In this document: positions 1-11,778 of the stretch, in pieces | Layout: every line of letters starts with the position of its first letter | Position numbering within the stretch: the stretch's first letter is position 1 | Assembly: GCF_033297405.1 (NCBI RefSeq) | Contig: NW_026944224.1 | Span: forward strand, 1,497,114-1,561,113 | Source of the DNA: Parathielavia appendiculata | Taxonomy: Eukaryota; Ascomycota; Sordariomycetes; Sordariales; Chaetomiaceae | DNA: 64,000 nt | Direction: 5' to 3' | Notes under the pieces: model-generated | What the model saw: the letters and a program-made list of their open reading frames with translations, nothing else | Database searches by the model: none | What the model was told of the DNA's origin: nothing | Position numbers and translations under genes: made by a program

Positions 1-2189
1 TGGTGTCGTACCCCAATTTCCTTTCACTGCCAATTTTCCGTGTTGGTTGGCTCTTTGCATCTTCAGACGGCGAAGACCGAGTACTGGAGCTCCCAATCCG
101 GAAGCCGTGGTCTGATGTCGGCACGATTGATGGCACCGCATGCACGTATCCACTCTGCCACTCACGCCGCTGTCCGGCCGCCTGCGGCTGCTGTGGCCAA
201 TAGACAACGACTGGACACCTGATTGCGGTGCCGAACACTGCAGTCTCGGCCTCTCCCGTCTCCAAGGCGAGTCTGATCCCGCTATCTCCTTCCCCATCGC
301 ATCACGAATCAACTCACCCAAATCCCCTCGCTTCTAAATCACCCGTGAACTGATCTTGACATACATAACTTCGATGGAGGTGAAGTCGTTGACCGTTGTA
401 CGAGTATCCGTAGTTGTCCCGATCATCGGGTAAACCGGATGGGAGTTGGAGATGCCCGACGTCATCAGCTCGTCGAGGTATCCGAACACTCCGGCGCCCC
501 TCGTTTAGTCCGCGGGTTATTCATCCTCCTACAGTGTCAATCTTTTGCCGTTCTATACCATCCGTCGATCAATATGTGCAGTCGACCGAGCCACACAACT
601 ACGTTCAGGATCAGTATGCCTCAAGATGAAAAGATGGCTTTGCTGGCGTCGGTACGGAGTGCACAGTGCCGGCGGTGGGACCAGCCAACGGCCGCTAACT
701 TCATCCCCACGTGGATCAGCTGCAGCGGTTTTCTGTACTGCAGTAGCCGTAGTTGCCGGACCAGAGACACTTCGGTAGCTTCCAATGTTTGGGTATCAAA
801 CTCGAGACGCTGGGGTCTGACCACAGGGGGGCGCCTTCACATTAGCGAACTTCTTCTAATCTACGTTTAAGCTCTCCCGTTTCACTGCGTCCCTTGCTGG
901 GGTATATATGTTTGGACCCTTGCAAGGCATCGAACCCAGCGCTCAACGAACAAGCCATCATCCCCCTGAGCATACCACACATAGAACTACCAAACTGCAA
1001 CAACGATCCTCCACTGTAACAGGCAGGCAGCGAAATAAGGGGAAACAAGTCACATCACAAGCCCCAAACCCGGGAGATGGCGCAAGTCAATAAGTGGGAA
1101 CAACAGCAGGGCCCTTCCAACTCTACCAACAAATAACAAGCCACAACTAAGCCACCCCCGGACCAGCCGAACAGCTGCCACCCTCCTCCTACAATTACAC
1201 CCTCCCATCCGCCTCCAAGAACCTTACCGTATCGTCATATCCCACCGACTCGCCACTGCTGCTCCAGTCGTTGTAGCCATGCTTCTGCCTCCCTCCCTTC
1301 AACCCCATCCATTTGCCAGCTAGAGCGGCATCGACTACTCCCCGAACCAGCAAGATCCCATTCAACAACCCCCTACACCCCGTCCGCCTGCCAAGCTTTC
1401 AGGTTCCTCAGCTCACATATTAAAGATAAACATATACGCAGACGCATGTACCGCCCGCCCCGAATCCCAAACTCATACCATAAAGCAACCATTCCAGTCC
1501 GCCAAACCACGAGGATCAACCGCATGCCAGCCACCCAGGACAGTCGCAGGACCCCGCTTTAAATTCTCAAGCGTCGGTGCACTGCCAATCCGAGATCTAG
1601 GACCAAGTCGACAACATTGTCCCTTTTCGACTCGCGGCGGAGGGAATGAATGAAGACAACTCGTTCCGTTTCGTTTCGTTTCGGCTCGACTATAGCAGGA
1701 GTTCCGAGGGATTTGCAGCATGCCGCCCAAGTAAAAGAGAAATGGGGGAAAAAATACTCAAGATGAACGATAACAACAGCAAAAACCCAGGCTAGCGTGT
1801 GTGGTATCAAAAAAAAGTGCCGGACCATGAAACCAGCGCGACACGAAACATCAACCAAACAACGACCACGGAATTAACCAAAAACACGGAATTAACCCAC
1901 CCGCCCACATCCTCCCCTACCCTTCCCAGGCCATGTCCTTCCCTTTCGTACCCTCAAAACCAAGCAGCCACCCGACCAACCCATAAGAAAAATAGAGAAA
2001 ATAATTAAGTTAGCAAAAGAAAAACAAACGCCATTACCGATCCATACGCTTCAAAAAATGAGAACGAGAAACACAGAAAAAAGAAAAACATCACCAACCC
2101 TCCACCTCCTCCTCTGCCCACTCATCACCGGCCCTGCCACAGTCATCACAGCCACAACCCTGGCGTCGACAAAGGCAAAAAGGGGCGCC
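1..2189. other. Intergenic, no gene recognised
   Basis: No reading frame here has a recognisable domain, convincing splice sites or the codon texture of the neighbouring genes. The frames that are open are short and overlap each other on both strands. The right-hand part lies just beyond the stop codon of the RasGAP gene and should contain its 3' untranslated region. Confidence 0.6.
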
Positions 2190-4761
2190 CTACCACCCCT
2201 TTTTCCTCGCAAACCGCTTGTTGAGCAGCGCCAGCACCTTGGGCACGTTGAATTGGACGTACTCGAGATCCAACTCGTCCTGGTTGTCCTTTTGCATCTC
2301 GAGCAGGTCGTCGAGCTTGAGGTCCAATTCGAGCAGGCCGCGGTTACGTCCTACAAAACACACGTTAGAATCCCAGGGCTCAGTTAGAGTCTAAGCGGAA
2401 GTTGGGTGGTAGCTTACCCTTGTAGTGCAGCGAAATGACAAACGTCCCCGGCAGCGGGCTGGTAAAGTTGAAATAAATATTCGCCCGCCGATTATCCGGG
2501 ACATTGCTCTTCTGAATAACCCCTTCCTTCTCCAGCTGCTGGTGCGTAAACTTGTACGGACCCAGGACCTGATGCTTCTGCTGCTTGCGGCGGGTGCCCT
2601 CGCTCTGGCTCCGGACATTGTGCAGATAGTTCTTGTACGTCTCGAGCTGGCCGACCAGATACGTATTATGATCGCGAATTGTCTTGTACACCTCATCCAG
2701 CTTCTGCGTCTCGGCCAGGACGCCCTCCTTGAGCGAGCCGAGGTGCTGCAGCTCCTGCTCGACCTCGTCGCGCAACAGACTGAAACCGTCGCTCTTGTCG
2801 ACCACGCGCAGCTCCTGCAGCTGGCTGAGCAGCTCCATGGCGCGGATGCCCTTCCGCACCATGACGGCGTCGTTCTTGGACGTGGCTGCCGCGTCGGCGA
2901 TGCGCTCAAGCCGCAGGGGGCGCTTCGCCACCGACGACGTCGCGGGGATCGTCCGCAAGATCTGCACAAAGATGGACTTGGCCTCCATGAAGAACACCTC
3001 CTCCTGGGTAATGTCGAGCGCGGCCGTCAGGTCGTCAATGGCCGTCTCCCACTTGCTGTACAGCGGCAGGTTGATGACCCTGTTCTCCTTGCGGGGGACC
3101 TGGGGCGGTGCGGGACCCAGCTCGGCCATGATCATAGAAAGGTGCGAGTTTTCGTCCTTGCAGAGCTCGTCGCGGTGTTTCTCGATCAGGGCGTGCATGG
3201 CGTAGATTTCGTTCAGCGTGATGGACAGCTCGAGATCCTTCTTGGACAGCGCAACGTAGTTGTCCATCTCGAGGCTCTCGTAAAAGTCCTGCACCTCGCA
3301 CAGGTCGAGCATGAACTTGTTGACCCGATCCTTGTTCTGCTGGATGAAGGGCTGCAGTTTGGCCATGTACGGCTCCTTGGAATAAGAGGGCTTGTTGGCC
3401 AAATTCTGCAGCATCTTGGCTATGAGCGTGAGCGTCCTTCTCGGGCGGTCGGCGGGGATGCCATCGATGAGCATGTAAGACTTGGGCGTGACGATGGCCG
3501 GGTTGATGAAGCGGAGGAAGAAGAAGCCGCCAATCAGGGTGCAGATAACCTGGTCATTAGCATCAGGGTATTTCCTCTTGGTCAGGCTACGGATCTGCTT
3601 GCAGATCCACCGAATACCATATGGCGCCTCCTCCAGCCCTTCAATGATGGTGGTCAGGAATCCGTTGGCAATCTCGGTGAGCATTGTTAGCCGCGGCTCG
3701 ATGATGGCCTGAACCTGAGGGTTCTCGGCGGCCTGCTCCGCGGTGATGCCCTTGGGCAACGACGCCGGCAGGCTTCCCGTGTCTTGTTCGATCTGCTCGA
3801 TCATGCGTTCATAGACCTTGAGCGGGTTGATCTCCAAATCCAAGTCCTTCAGCTCAATCAGGCTGTTGATCCTATCGGCCAGCACTGACTTGAGGAAGCT
3901 CTGGCCGGGGCCTCTCCTTGTGTACGTCGTCATCATGCGCGAAACTGGCGTGTTGGCGCGCAGGAGCGACGAATATTCAGGGGTGTTATCGAACTGATAC
4001 GTGAGGACGGACTGTATGCGAGCATGTCAGCTATGCCGGGCTTCAGCTGGCTGGAATCCACACACCTGAAACATGGTCAACAGCAAATGCTCTTCCCGGC
4101 TTTCGTACTGGTTCCCGTAGATGGTGAACATGACGGTTTGCAGCAGTGAGTCGATCTCGGCCATGGACACCAGGCGACAGAGATGAGCAATGTGTCTGGG
4201 CTCCGACTGTAGCATGAACATCAAGTTCCCGTATTTTTGCGTTTTGTCGTCATTGGGAAAGGATCCTTCCTGCATCTCGGTGGCGTCTTCCAGGTGGCTG
4301 GCGACTTCATTTTGCTGACAGCGAGTCAGCGCAGCGTAGGAGAACGACAAATGGGCCCAGACATACCTCTTCCAATGCCATCCGGTTCTGGATCAGGAGC
4401 GCGATCCGCGAGTCGAGATATCGCACGTCTTTTTCGAGGACAAAGTTCTTCTTGGACTGCGACGAGATTTTGGACTTGAGATCGCGCAAAACTTTTTGCG
4501 CTGCAGAACCAGTCAATACACACGTGCCTCGCTGTCACAGTCTGTTCTGCACGGCGCACCTTTGGCCAGATCATCTTCAATGACCAAGTCGGATTCGTTG
4601 GCTGACATGGACATATACAAAGCCGACATGGAGTACCGCTTCGACTGGCGGGCGGACCGCGAGCCCTCGTAGGAGGACATTGTGTTCTGGCGGGATATTG
4701 GCTGGAAAGACGAGGAGGATGCGGTCGAGGCTCGGGAAGGCGTCTGCAGCATGACAGACAT
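2190..4761 (-). CDS. gapA: Ras GTPase-activating protein, Gap1/IQGAP-related
   Basis: Stimulates GTP hydrolysis by Ras at the plasma membrane and so limits Ras signalling in polarised growth (known for fission yeast Gap1 and Aspergillus GapA). Five exons on the minus strand: 4761-4560, 4500-4367, 4314-4066, 4011-2418 and 2350-2190, all GT-AG and phase-consistent, giving 779 aa, close to the size of Gap1. The start MSVMLQTPSR opens a Ser-rich N-terminus. The RasGAP domain spans about 180-430: LLRANTPVSR (about 211-220) sits where the arginine finger lies and keeps the Arg (R213), and FFFLRFINPAIVTP (about 358-371) is the RasGAP core motif. A RasGAP C-terminal domain with a coiled coil fills the rest, ending RFARKKGW. 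No calponin-homology or IQ motifs are visible, which separates it from the large cytokinetic IQGAPs. The symbol follows the Aspergillus name by family resemblance. Confidence 0.88.
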
Positions 4762-7700
4762 GTTGGCGGAGCCGGGGGCAGGATTCGGAGGTGGTCAGGC
4801 TGCCAGGCCCGGAGCCTCTCAAGATGGGGGCGGCGAGATGTCGGCACCGGCGGACGGGCGCGATTGACAGCTTTAATGGGTTGTGTCCTTCCTTTGGCGT
4901 GCGCCGTGTAGAGGATGGAGAGTGCTAGTTCGGGAACTCGTCCCTTTGCGCGGTGGCTATGCAAGCACCACGCGGCACCAAACAGTTGGGACGGTTCAAG
5001 GGCGATCTCGTATTGAATTGGGCAAAGTGCGCTGGGTACAGATGGCGGATTGAGTTCGGACGGTTGGGTCGGGAGCAGCCACACGATGAACGGCTTTGTT
5101 CGGGCTTTGCGCTGAAGTGGTTCGGTCGGTGGGAGAAGGGGACCCAATTGCACCCTCGCGCGCTCTCAGTGGGGCAAACGAGCGAGCGCAACAAAGGAGT
5201 AAATTAACGAAAGAGAGGACGGGACAGAAGCCTCTCAGGGGTGAACTGTTGGCCTGGAAAGGGTCGCTTAGATGGGGAAGGGCAGGGTCGATTGCCCTGA
5301 TGTAGTGTGGACTTGTTGGGATGTTTTGCATAAGATGGTCGGGTGAGGGAGCGTGTGGTGAATGGGTTGAAGACTGTGAAATCTGCGTCTTCAACGCACG
5401 GGCGGATATGATGTGGGTGCGTCAAGGGGACTGGTGGACCCCTTGCAAAACTTCCGCTTGGGATGCAGCCAGTGGTGCCAGGCACAGCCGATACAGAGCA
5501 AGTATGGGGGTGGACCTAATTACTCGGTACATGCTTCCAGAGGTGGCCAAGTAAAAGCTTGACTATTTCCGTATTCGTATACAAGATTTATTGGGGTCAG
5601 ATGCATGGCAAACACAGATTGTTCTTTATTCAGAAGACTTGTTCGCTATGCCAACTGAAAAGAGAACCTAATGTCGCATGTAGCAACGCGGTCAATTCCT
5701 GCAGTCTCGAGACATTCAGGGGTTGAGAAGGTGAAGCCAAGTACCTAATAAGGAGCTAAGTACACGTGGGCTGGAGTCGGTAGCATCAGACCGGCCAAGG
5801 GTAATTTACCTGATAGCATTTAAACACCACACATGCAACTTACGTAGGTAGAGTTACAGATTATATGCATGTGTACAGATCCGTACTAAAGTCTTGCTTT
5901 GCTTTTTTCATCGACACTTCTGCGCCACGCAGGCTCCGGGAGCTGTCTTTCTCGCTTGTGTGTTCTGAAACAGGGGAAACTGTGGAGCGCACGTTGTTCA
6001 TGCAAACGGACCCCGTGCCATTCCCATCAGTTCGCAGGAATGAAGTCCTTCCACCTACCATTGGCCGGCAAGCAAGCTAATAATTGACCGAACCATAATT
6101 TAACGTATTTCTCGCTTTGCCGGCAGACACCGCTCTATCATGGAATGTCGTCGCTGCATCTAGCATCTCAGGTGTTGCGGGACGTTGTTGGAAGCTTGAG
6201 AGAAAGGACGGGATGACTTGCCGAATGTGAGATTGCTTGGCTGGAGGCACCTGACAAATAACAGCGCACGGTAATTGGCCAGATGCAGCCTCCACATCAA
6301 CTGATGCAACTCTGGGCTTTTGTTAGCGAGGCACATGTCCTAACGACGAGGAAAGGAGAGGCGAATGCTTAGATATCGAGAGGTACAAGAGCAATAAGAA
6401 GGATAATAAAATGAAGAGAGAGAAGAGAAGCAAGAGATACTCCGTAGTTAGGGTGACTGTCTTTAAAGAAGAAGAATTTGTTTATTCTCTACTTCGATTT
6501 ACACGCTAACAAACATAGAAACCACAGTAGTACTACGCTCCGCACCTATACCCCCTACCTGGCAGTCAATGACAAACATCAAGTCAACACGCATATCGAA
6601 GGCGACGTCCCAAATGAATTACACAGCAGATAGGTAATATACGGTATATGAAGGCGAGGTCTGGCAGGCCGCTCAAGCAGAAATACGAGACGAAATATCA
6701 TCCACCGGTTCTTAGTTTATTCGCTGGGAGAGACAGATGTAATGTCTCGAATTAACACCCCGCAGTTATGATTCTGAGCGTGGGGGAGCAGCGGGGTAAC
6801 CTTGTATGGCATGACTTCACCAATCTTTGTAGACTGGAGCTTTCCATACCCATACTGTGTAATCTGCTCTCAGGACCATACGAAAAAGACGAACAACACA
6901 CGATATGGGGCGCAAGGTTAGAGGTCCGCGGCCCTTCTTGCGGCTGTTCCTGCAAATAGCCGACAAAATGAAATCACTTGCTTTTCTTGCCCGGGCCTTG
7001 CGGGATCCAGACGGGACGACCCGGTACATTCGAACAAGGTACGGACGGATATGGAGTACTCAACTTTAGGTAGGTTATTGCAACTTGTGGAACGGTGCTG
7101 GCGCTCTGTGCCAGGTTTGGACTAGCAGATGTCTCGCGTTTTCTTTGAAAAAGTCACTGATCGTCGGTTTGCTACTTTTAGAAAGAGGCATGTTGGTTTC
7201 AGCAGTGATTGACACGGACACAGATGAGCCGAGTTGGTCAGTGCCCGAGAGCGCGAAAGCAAAACAACAGCAGAACGGCCAATTCAATATCCATACCCAT
7301 ACACATACGTTCGATAACCGAAATGGAGTTGCGGAGAAAGCATTTTCAAGCCGCCGGCGCGCCTCAACCCATACGCTCGGGGCTCGACGTAATTCGGATG
7401 TTGAGCATGAGCCACCTTATTAAGTCAGGCAGGAGACGGCTAGGACGGTGCCAGATACCCATGAGACTCGGCAACATTGATTGGCCAGCCACCGCGTCGT
7501 CACAGCTCCTGGGCTGCAGGTGCCGGTATTGACCAAGCGAATGATGTTTCGCGGTCCCTTCTTCGCTGACACCCTTTCCAGAGTGCCGGGACGAACAACT
7601 CACCCAACCACACCCATTGCCGTCAGCTGTCAAACTCGTCATCAAGCCCGCCTTGGCACCAACGGATTCCAGAAGAAGCTGTGTGTCAGTACCTACTTCC

Positions 7701-8296
7701 GGTCCAGCGGGAAGAGAGTGCTCAACGTTATCTCGTACGGGAGCCCGGACATGACGGCCGGTGAAACCGGGTCCAGTTATGGTCATGGACATGAGACAGA
7801 TCCCAACAGGCGAAATTGAACAGCCTGCATGTCTCTGCCACCGCAGCTGTCAAAATACGGCGCCCGTCGCACCGGCGATGGTGACAGTGAGGTACAGATA
7901 TCCTGTGACCCCATCATGGAGCACAACTTCTGTTAAGCCTAGCAGGTGTGGTTGCACCGGGTCTTGCTTTTACGTTTTTCGTTGGCTCAAGCTCCTGCTG
8001 CTCGCGGAAATGTTCAAATTGGAGGGCATGCAGCCCTGCCAATTGGCGCAGTGTGGGGGAGGACAAGGCGTCGTCATTTTCCCATTGGTCTCAGAACCAA
8101 CTCGTTCACAATTGTCCAAGGCTCACTTCTTCCTCAGCCGAGTACGGCCGCAGTACATATGGAACGGGTGGATGAGCGAGATGGAGCCGCCGGTGGTATA
8201 GACTGTTAAGGAGGAAGATGAAGTACAGCTACTTCTCTGTAGGATAGCGCATTCAGCCCGTCTGAAACTAGGCGCACAAACGGCCGTAATAGACTA
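4762..8296. other. Intergenic: RasGAP promoter side, gene-poor stretch
   Basis: The first few hundred bases should hold the promoter and leader of the minus-strand RasGAP gene. Beyond that I see only short unrelated open frames on both strands, and no domain, tRNA or clear repeat up to the Tc1 element. Frames near 7.1-8.2 kb are open but overlap in several phases and have no recognisable product. Confidence 0.5.
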
Positions 8297-8331
8297 CAGT
8301 GGGGGTTCGAAGGTATCCGGCCACCCCACAT
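8297..8331. repeat. Left terminal inverted repeat of the Tc1 element
   Basis: 35 bp starting CAGTGGGGGTTC, next to a TA at 8295-8296. It differs from the reverse complement of the right end at four positions (8, 13, 16 and 18). Confidence 0.88.
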
Positions 8332-8470
8332 TCTCCCAGCCATTCACATTATATACCTTGAGCTTCAACACAGGATATCTCAACACTGCAAGGTCGTAGC
8401 AGAAAAACGATAGTATTGTTAAAAGCTCAAGCCCAGGGCATCAATATTTGTATACCAACCCTTGGCTTTC

Positions 8471-9580
8471 CTAACTACGGCCAGCCGGTTCCGGCATTCC
8501 GTTAATCAGCTTATCAATCAACGTCTATGGGATAGCCTCCCACGCCACGCGCAGGCACTGTTTGAACCTCTCGATATCCAAGACGTTTTGCTTCAGATTC
8601 CATAGCTGGGAACATTTCCGTAGGTTCCGCTTCAGAACTGCCCAAACGTGCCCAATAGGATTCAGATATGGGCTATATACAGGCCACTCGATCCACGAAA
8701 TCCGCCGAGCTAAAAGCCACTTCTCCGTCGATCGGCAGACATGAATCTTAGCGTTACCTTGTTGAAAAATGCCGGGTCTCGTCGTAATGAGGTGGAAGAC
8801 CTTTTTCGAGGGCCTTCTGGTAGGATCTTGCGGTATATCCTTGCCTTGGAGAGTCCTCATCACGTTCCATAACTATAAGCTCGCTCCTCCCCCTTACCCA
8901 GATCATTCCCCACATTATGATTGAGATATTCGCCTTCACATGGTTCTTAAGGTTAACGAAACGCTTGTCGTATTTCTCCGAAGGAAAACGGAACTGCCAG
9001 GCGGTCGGATTTGAGGTATTATTTTGGCAAGAACACTCGTCCTAGAACATCGTCTAAGTCGGTCAGCGGGGTAAAAAGATAGGGGTAGGTTTGATATAAC
9101 TTACTTGAACTAACTCTCCGTTGTTTTCAAGCTAATCGCATGCAAAGTCATACCTATAATTTGCCACGTCTTTCGTCAAAGGATTTCTTTCAAGAGACTT
9201 CCATTTACGAAGGTTATATACTCGGAGACAACGACGGATCGTTGAGTAGGAGACCTGCTTACCAGTTGCGTTGACAAGCGCTTTCTTTGCGAGGGATCGG
9301 TTCTTTTTTACGAGCAAAATGATATATCGCTTCTCCCTTTGAGTCAGGGCCGGAGGACGGCCGGTACGAGGCTGGGCTTCAAAAGTTTGGTGACTTTTCC
9401 AGTGCTCAGTACAACGGGCGATAGTATCGCGGGAGACGCGAAAGAGCTGGGCGACGGCGCGTTCGCTTGGCCAGCTGCAACGAGGGTGCAAATGGCTGCA
9501 CGTGCCCCTGGAGATAGCTCATGTAACCTCCCACGACCGACGGTTAAACTGGCAACGAAATCAGCCAAATTGAGCTTCAT
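8471..9580 (-). pseudogene. Tc1-like transposase, disrupted
   Basis: Starts at MKLNLADF (9580). HELSPGARAAICTLVAAG matches the first Tc1 DNA-binding helix, but the following part (SERAVAQLFRVSRDTIARC) is in another frame, so a frameshift lies near 9470-9485. A 51-bp GT-AG intron is likely at 9104-9054. The first catalytic Asp survives in DECSC, but the codon two before that Asp is TAG (9044-9042), where a Trp is expected. The second catalytic region reads QQGNAKIH, with Gly in place of the Asp, and the third reads SPYLNPIGHVW, with Tyr for the usual Asp and Gly for the acidic residue. A further TAG near 8526 interrupts the C-terminus (EAIP-stop-TLIDKLINGMP), where Gln is usual. Both TAG codons can be explained by C-to-T type changes, as repeat-induced point mutation makes; the catalytic Asp-to-Gly change is not of that type. 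Confidence 0.85.
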
Positions 9581-9646
9581 GATGTCGAACTGTGGTGGTT
9601 CGGAAGTTGGGAAGGGGAGGACGCGAGACGCGACCGCGTTAAATTG

Positions 9647-9681
9647 ATGTGGGGTGGCCGGATGCATTTGAACACCCACTG
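9647..9681. repeat. Right terminal inverted repeat of the Tc1 element
   Basis: 35-bp inverted copy of 8297-8331, with 31 of 35 positions matching when reverse-complemented. It is followed by TA at 9682-9683. Confidence 0.88.
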
Positions 9682-11778
9682 TAGCTATAAACACGAGCCG
9701 GGATGTGCACAGATGCATATAGAGGCTGTCCTAAGATGAGGGGCCAAGGAAGCTGATGAGAGACATCGAGACGAGTTTTGAATAGGTATGCTTGCTAGGA
9801 CGCTCCTGTTCATTCCCACAGCGTATTGGCAATTGGGCATATACGGTATGTGAAGCACCAGGAGAGATAATCCACAAGGTGCTGTTGCTTAAGTTCTACA
9901 TTCGGTGCTTCAGGTTGGGTGTTGCGCCAGGAAAGCGTAGAGTGGTCAATCAATAAGATCCTGCACACTGCAATGTCCTTCCGTATGGTATCTGGTATCG
10001 GCTTCGTTTTTTGCTCCCCCAGCGAACATACAACCAGACTTCACTCCCGAAGCAACAGCACCTCCTGGGTCGCCTCTGCTCTGTGCTTCCCATATGGTAG
10101 CGGACATGTTCCGGCGGAAGGAATGGAGAGTAGGCTGTAGCTAAGTACCTTACATTATCCGTCTTCTCGTCGTGCGTCTCTGCGCTCCCCTTTTCTCTCT
10201 TCTCTTCCACATCACAAACAAAATAACTCTGGAAGGATACAGGGTCATCCATATCCCCATTCAATCCATACCTTATCCCCACTGAACACCATCTTCCAAG
10301 TTAAAATTAATGTGACATTGTAAGGGCCTTACGGGATCATTCACATGCCCATTGAACATCTTCACTGACCTTTCTGTCTTCAACAGTTTTTAGATCGGAA
10401 TCCCCGCTGCAATCAGCCGCGCGGCGGCGGCCGCCACCACCACCACCACCAGCAGCCACCTCCACACCAACGCCGCCATTCACCCAAGCTGCCGCAGCCC
10501 TGGCGCCCACTCCTCCCACCGCGCCAGCCAATCCTTTGCTTCCCCCGGCCCCCCCGCGTCCAGTCAAGTAGAGCCCGGCAAACCCCTCCCCCGGGACCTC
10601 GACCAAGAGGCTCAAGTCGTAAGGCGACTGCTGCAGTGTTGTTGGATCTTCCCCCCGTCGCTACCGACAGATTTTGACAGAGGCTGCATCTGATTAGAAC
10701 CCAAATCCAGATTTGGGAAAGGAAAGGGGATGTCATTCGCTGGTGGGGGTGGCAACTCGGTGGGAGTTGAGCAGGGGGGGAACAGCGATGGCGTGGACGG
10801 CAATGGTGACACTCGTCCTGGTGGTGATGGTCTTGGTGTGCGCGGCGCTGTCTTCCTCTTTCCGTGATATTATTTTGTCAATTATGTCAATCCCTCTTAT
10901 GTGCTACACTTACGAATAAACCAGGGCTGGATTTTAAGAAGACCAGATGTCTCTCTCACAGAGTTGATCCGGCTTGGCACCGTCCATGGCCATCTTCCGC
11001 TCCGCATTTCGGAGCCCGCAGGCTCTCCCCACATTCCCCAGTTTGTGGCTTGCATGCCTCGGCAAGCCGGGGGGTAAATTCCTCTTCCCTGATGTTGCAC
11101 CTTCCTACATGCATGAAGAGTTCCACTTTATCAGCACGCTCGGATATTGGCTTGCATGCGGGCAAAACAAGGGCTGCATGGAGCTCGATCCCACTGGCTT
11201 CCCAGGTTCCCTTCCCCATCTCCTTCCGTTCTTTGGTGACTTGGTCGCAAGATCGATACGGGAACGCAAGCCACACGGACACGAGCACAGGCGTAGCCAC
11301 AGGTTGACGCCAACTCAAGGCCCATCCGTCAGATGGACTAAGAAGGTACACCTGCAGGAAGGTGTTTGCAGGTGATGAGCACATCAGACCAAGGAGACGG
11401 GAAGACCAAGAATATCTCAGTCATCGATACTCGGGTAGACCGCCCGACTATCGGGACGACTTCTGCACTTTGCTTGCCCCGAGCCGAACCGCACTTACTC
11501 CCGGTCTACTCTCGGCAGACCCGCTCTACGAACAGTTAACCCGGCTAAGAGTCTTGCCTGTTGCTGACGAATCTCCCACTGTCATGATATAATTTCAGGC
11601 CTACCAACCATTTTACCAACGGGTATCGCTCTCGTCCCTGTACTTGTACTTATTTTTCGTCTTGGCGTCCAGATCGATTTTGGGCACTTTTGCCATGCCA
11701 GCCCTGGATATCCCGAAGTCACATTATCATCACTAGACATCGAACCCCGTTGTTGATGGCAGATAGCCAATTCTCACC
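9682..11778. other. Intergenic with low-complexity tract and a solo repeat end
   Basis: Contains a tract of CCACC and GGC-type low-complexity sequence (about 10420-10600) open in several frames without a recognisable product. A solo end of the pyrimidine-rich MITE family is at 10899-10931. The last few hundred bases should hold the promoter of the MFS transporter gene. Confidence 0.5.
10899..10931 (+). repeat. Solo terminus of the pyrimidine-rich MITE family
   Basis: Thirty-three bases ending AAACCAGGGCTGGA match the right end of the element at 46275-46595 (46563-46595 and flank) at about 27 of 33 positions. I could not find a matching opposite terminus upstream, so this is a solo or heavily decayed end. 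Confidence 0.5.

Larger units (their letters stand above)
8297..9681 (-). mobile_element. Tc1/mariner-family DNA transposon, complete ends, dead transposase
   Basis: The element is 1,385 bp, a normal length for Tc1. It is bounded by 35-bp terminal inverted repeats (8297-8331 and 9647-9681) that match at 31 of 35 positions and begin CAGTGGG. A TA dinucleotide flanks each end (8295-8296 and 9682-9683), the expected Tc1/mariner target duplication. Inside is one minus-strand transposase reading frame with Tc1 helix-turn-helix and DDE motifs, now interrupted. Ends this well kept suggest it could still be moved in trans if an active relative exists in the genome; that is inference. Confidence 0.9.

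Noticed and set aside
2425..3690. 421-codon open frame on the plus strand
   Set aside because: It is antisense to the large exon of the RasGAP gene, whose protein is clearly recognisable.
10413..10736. Gly-rich minus-strand open frame
   Set aside because: Low-complexity GGC/CCACC sequence is open in several frames; there is no start context or domain to support a protein.
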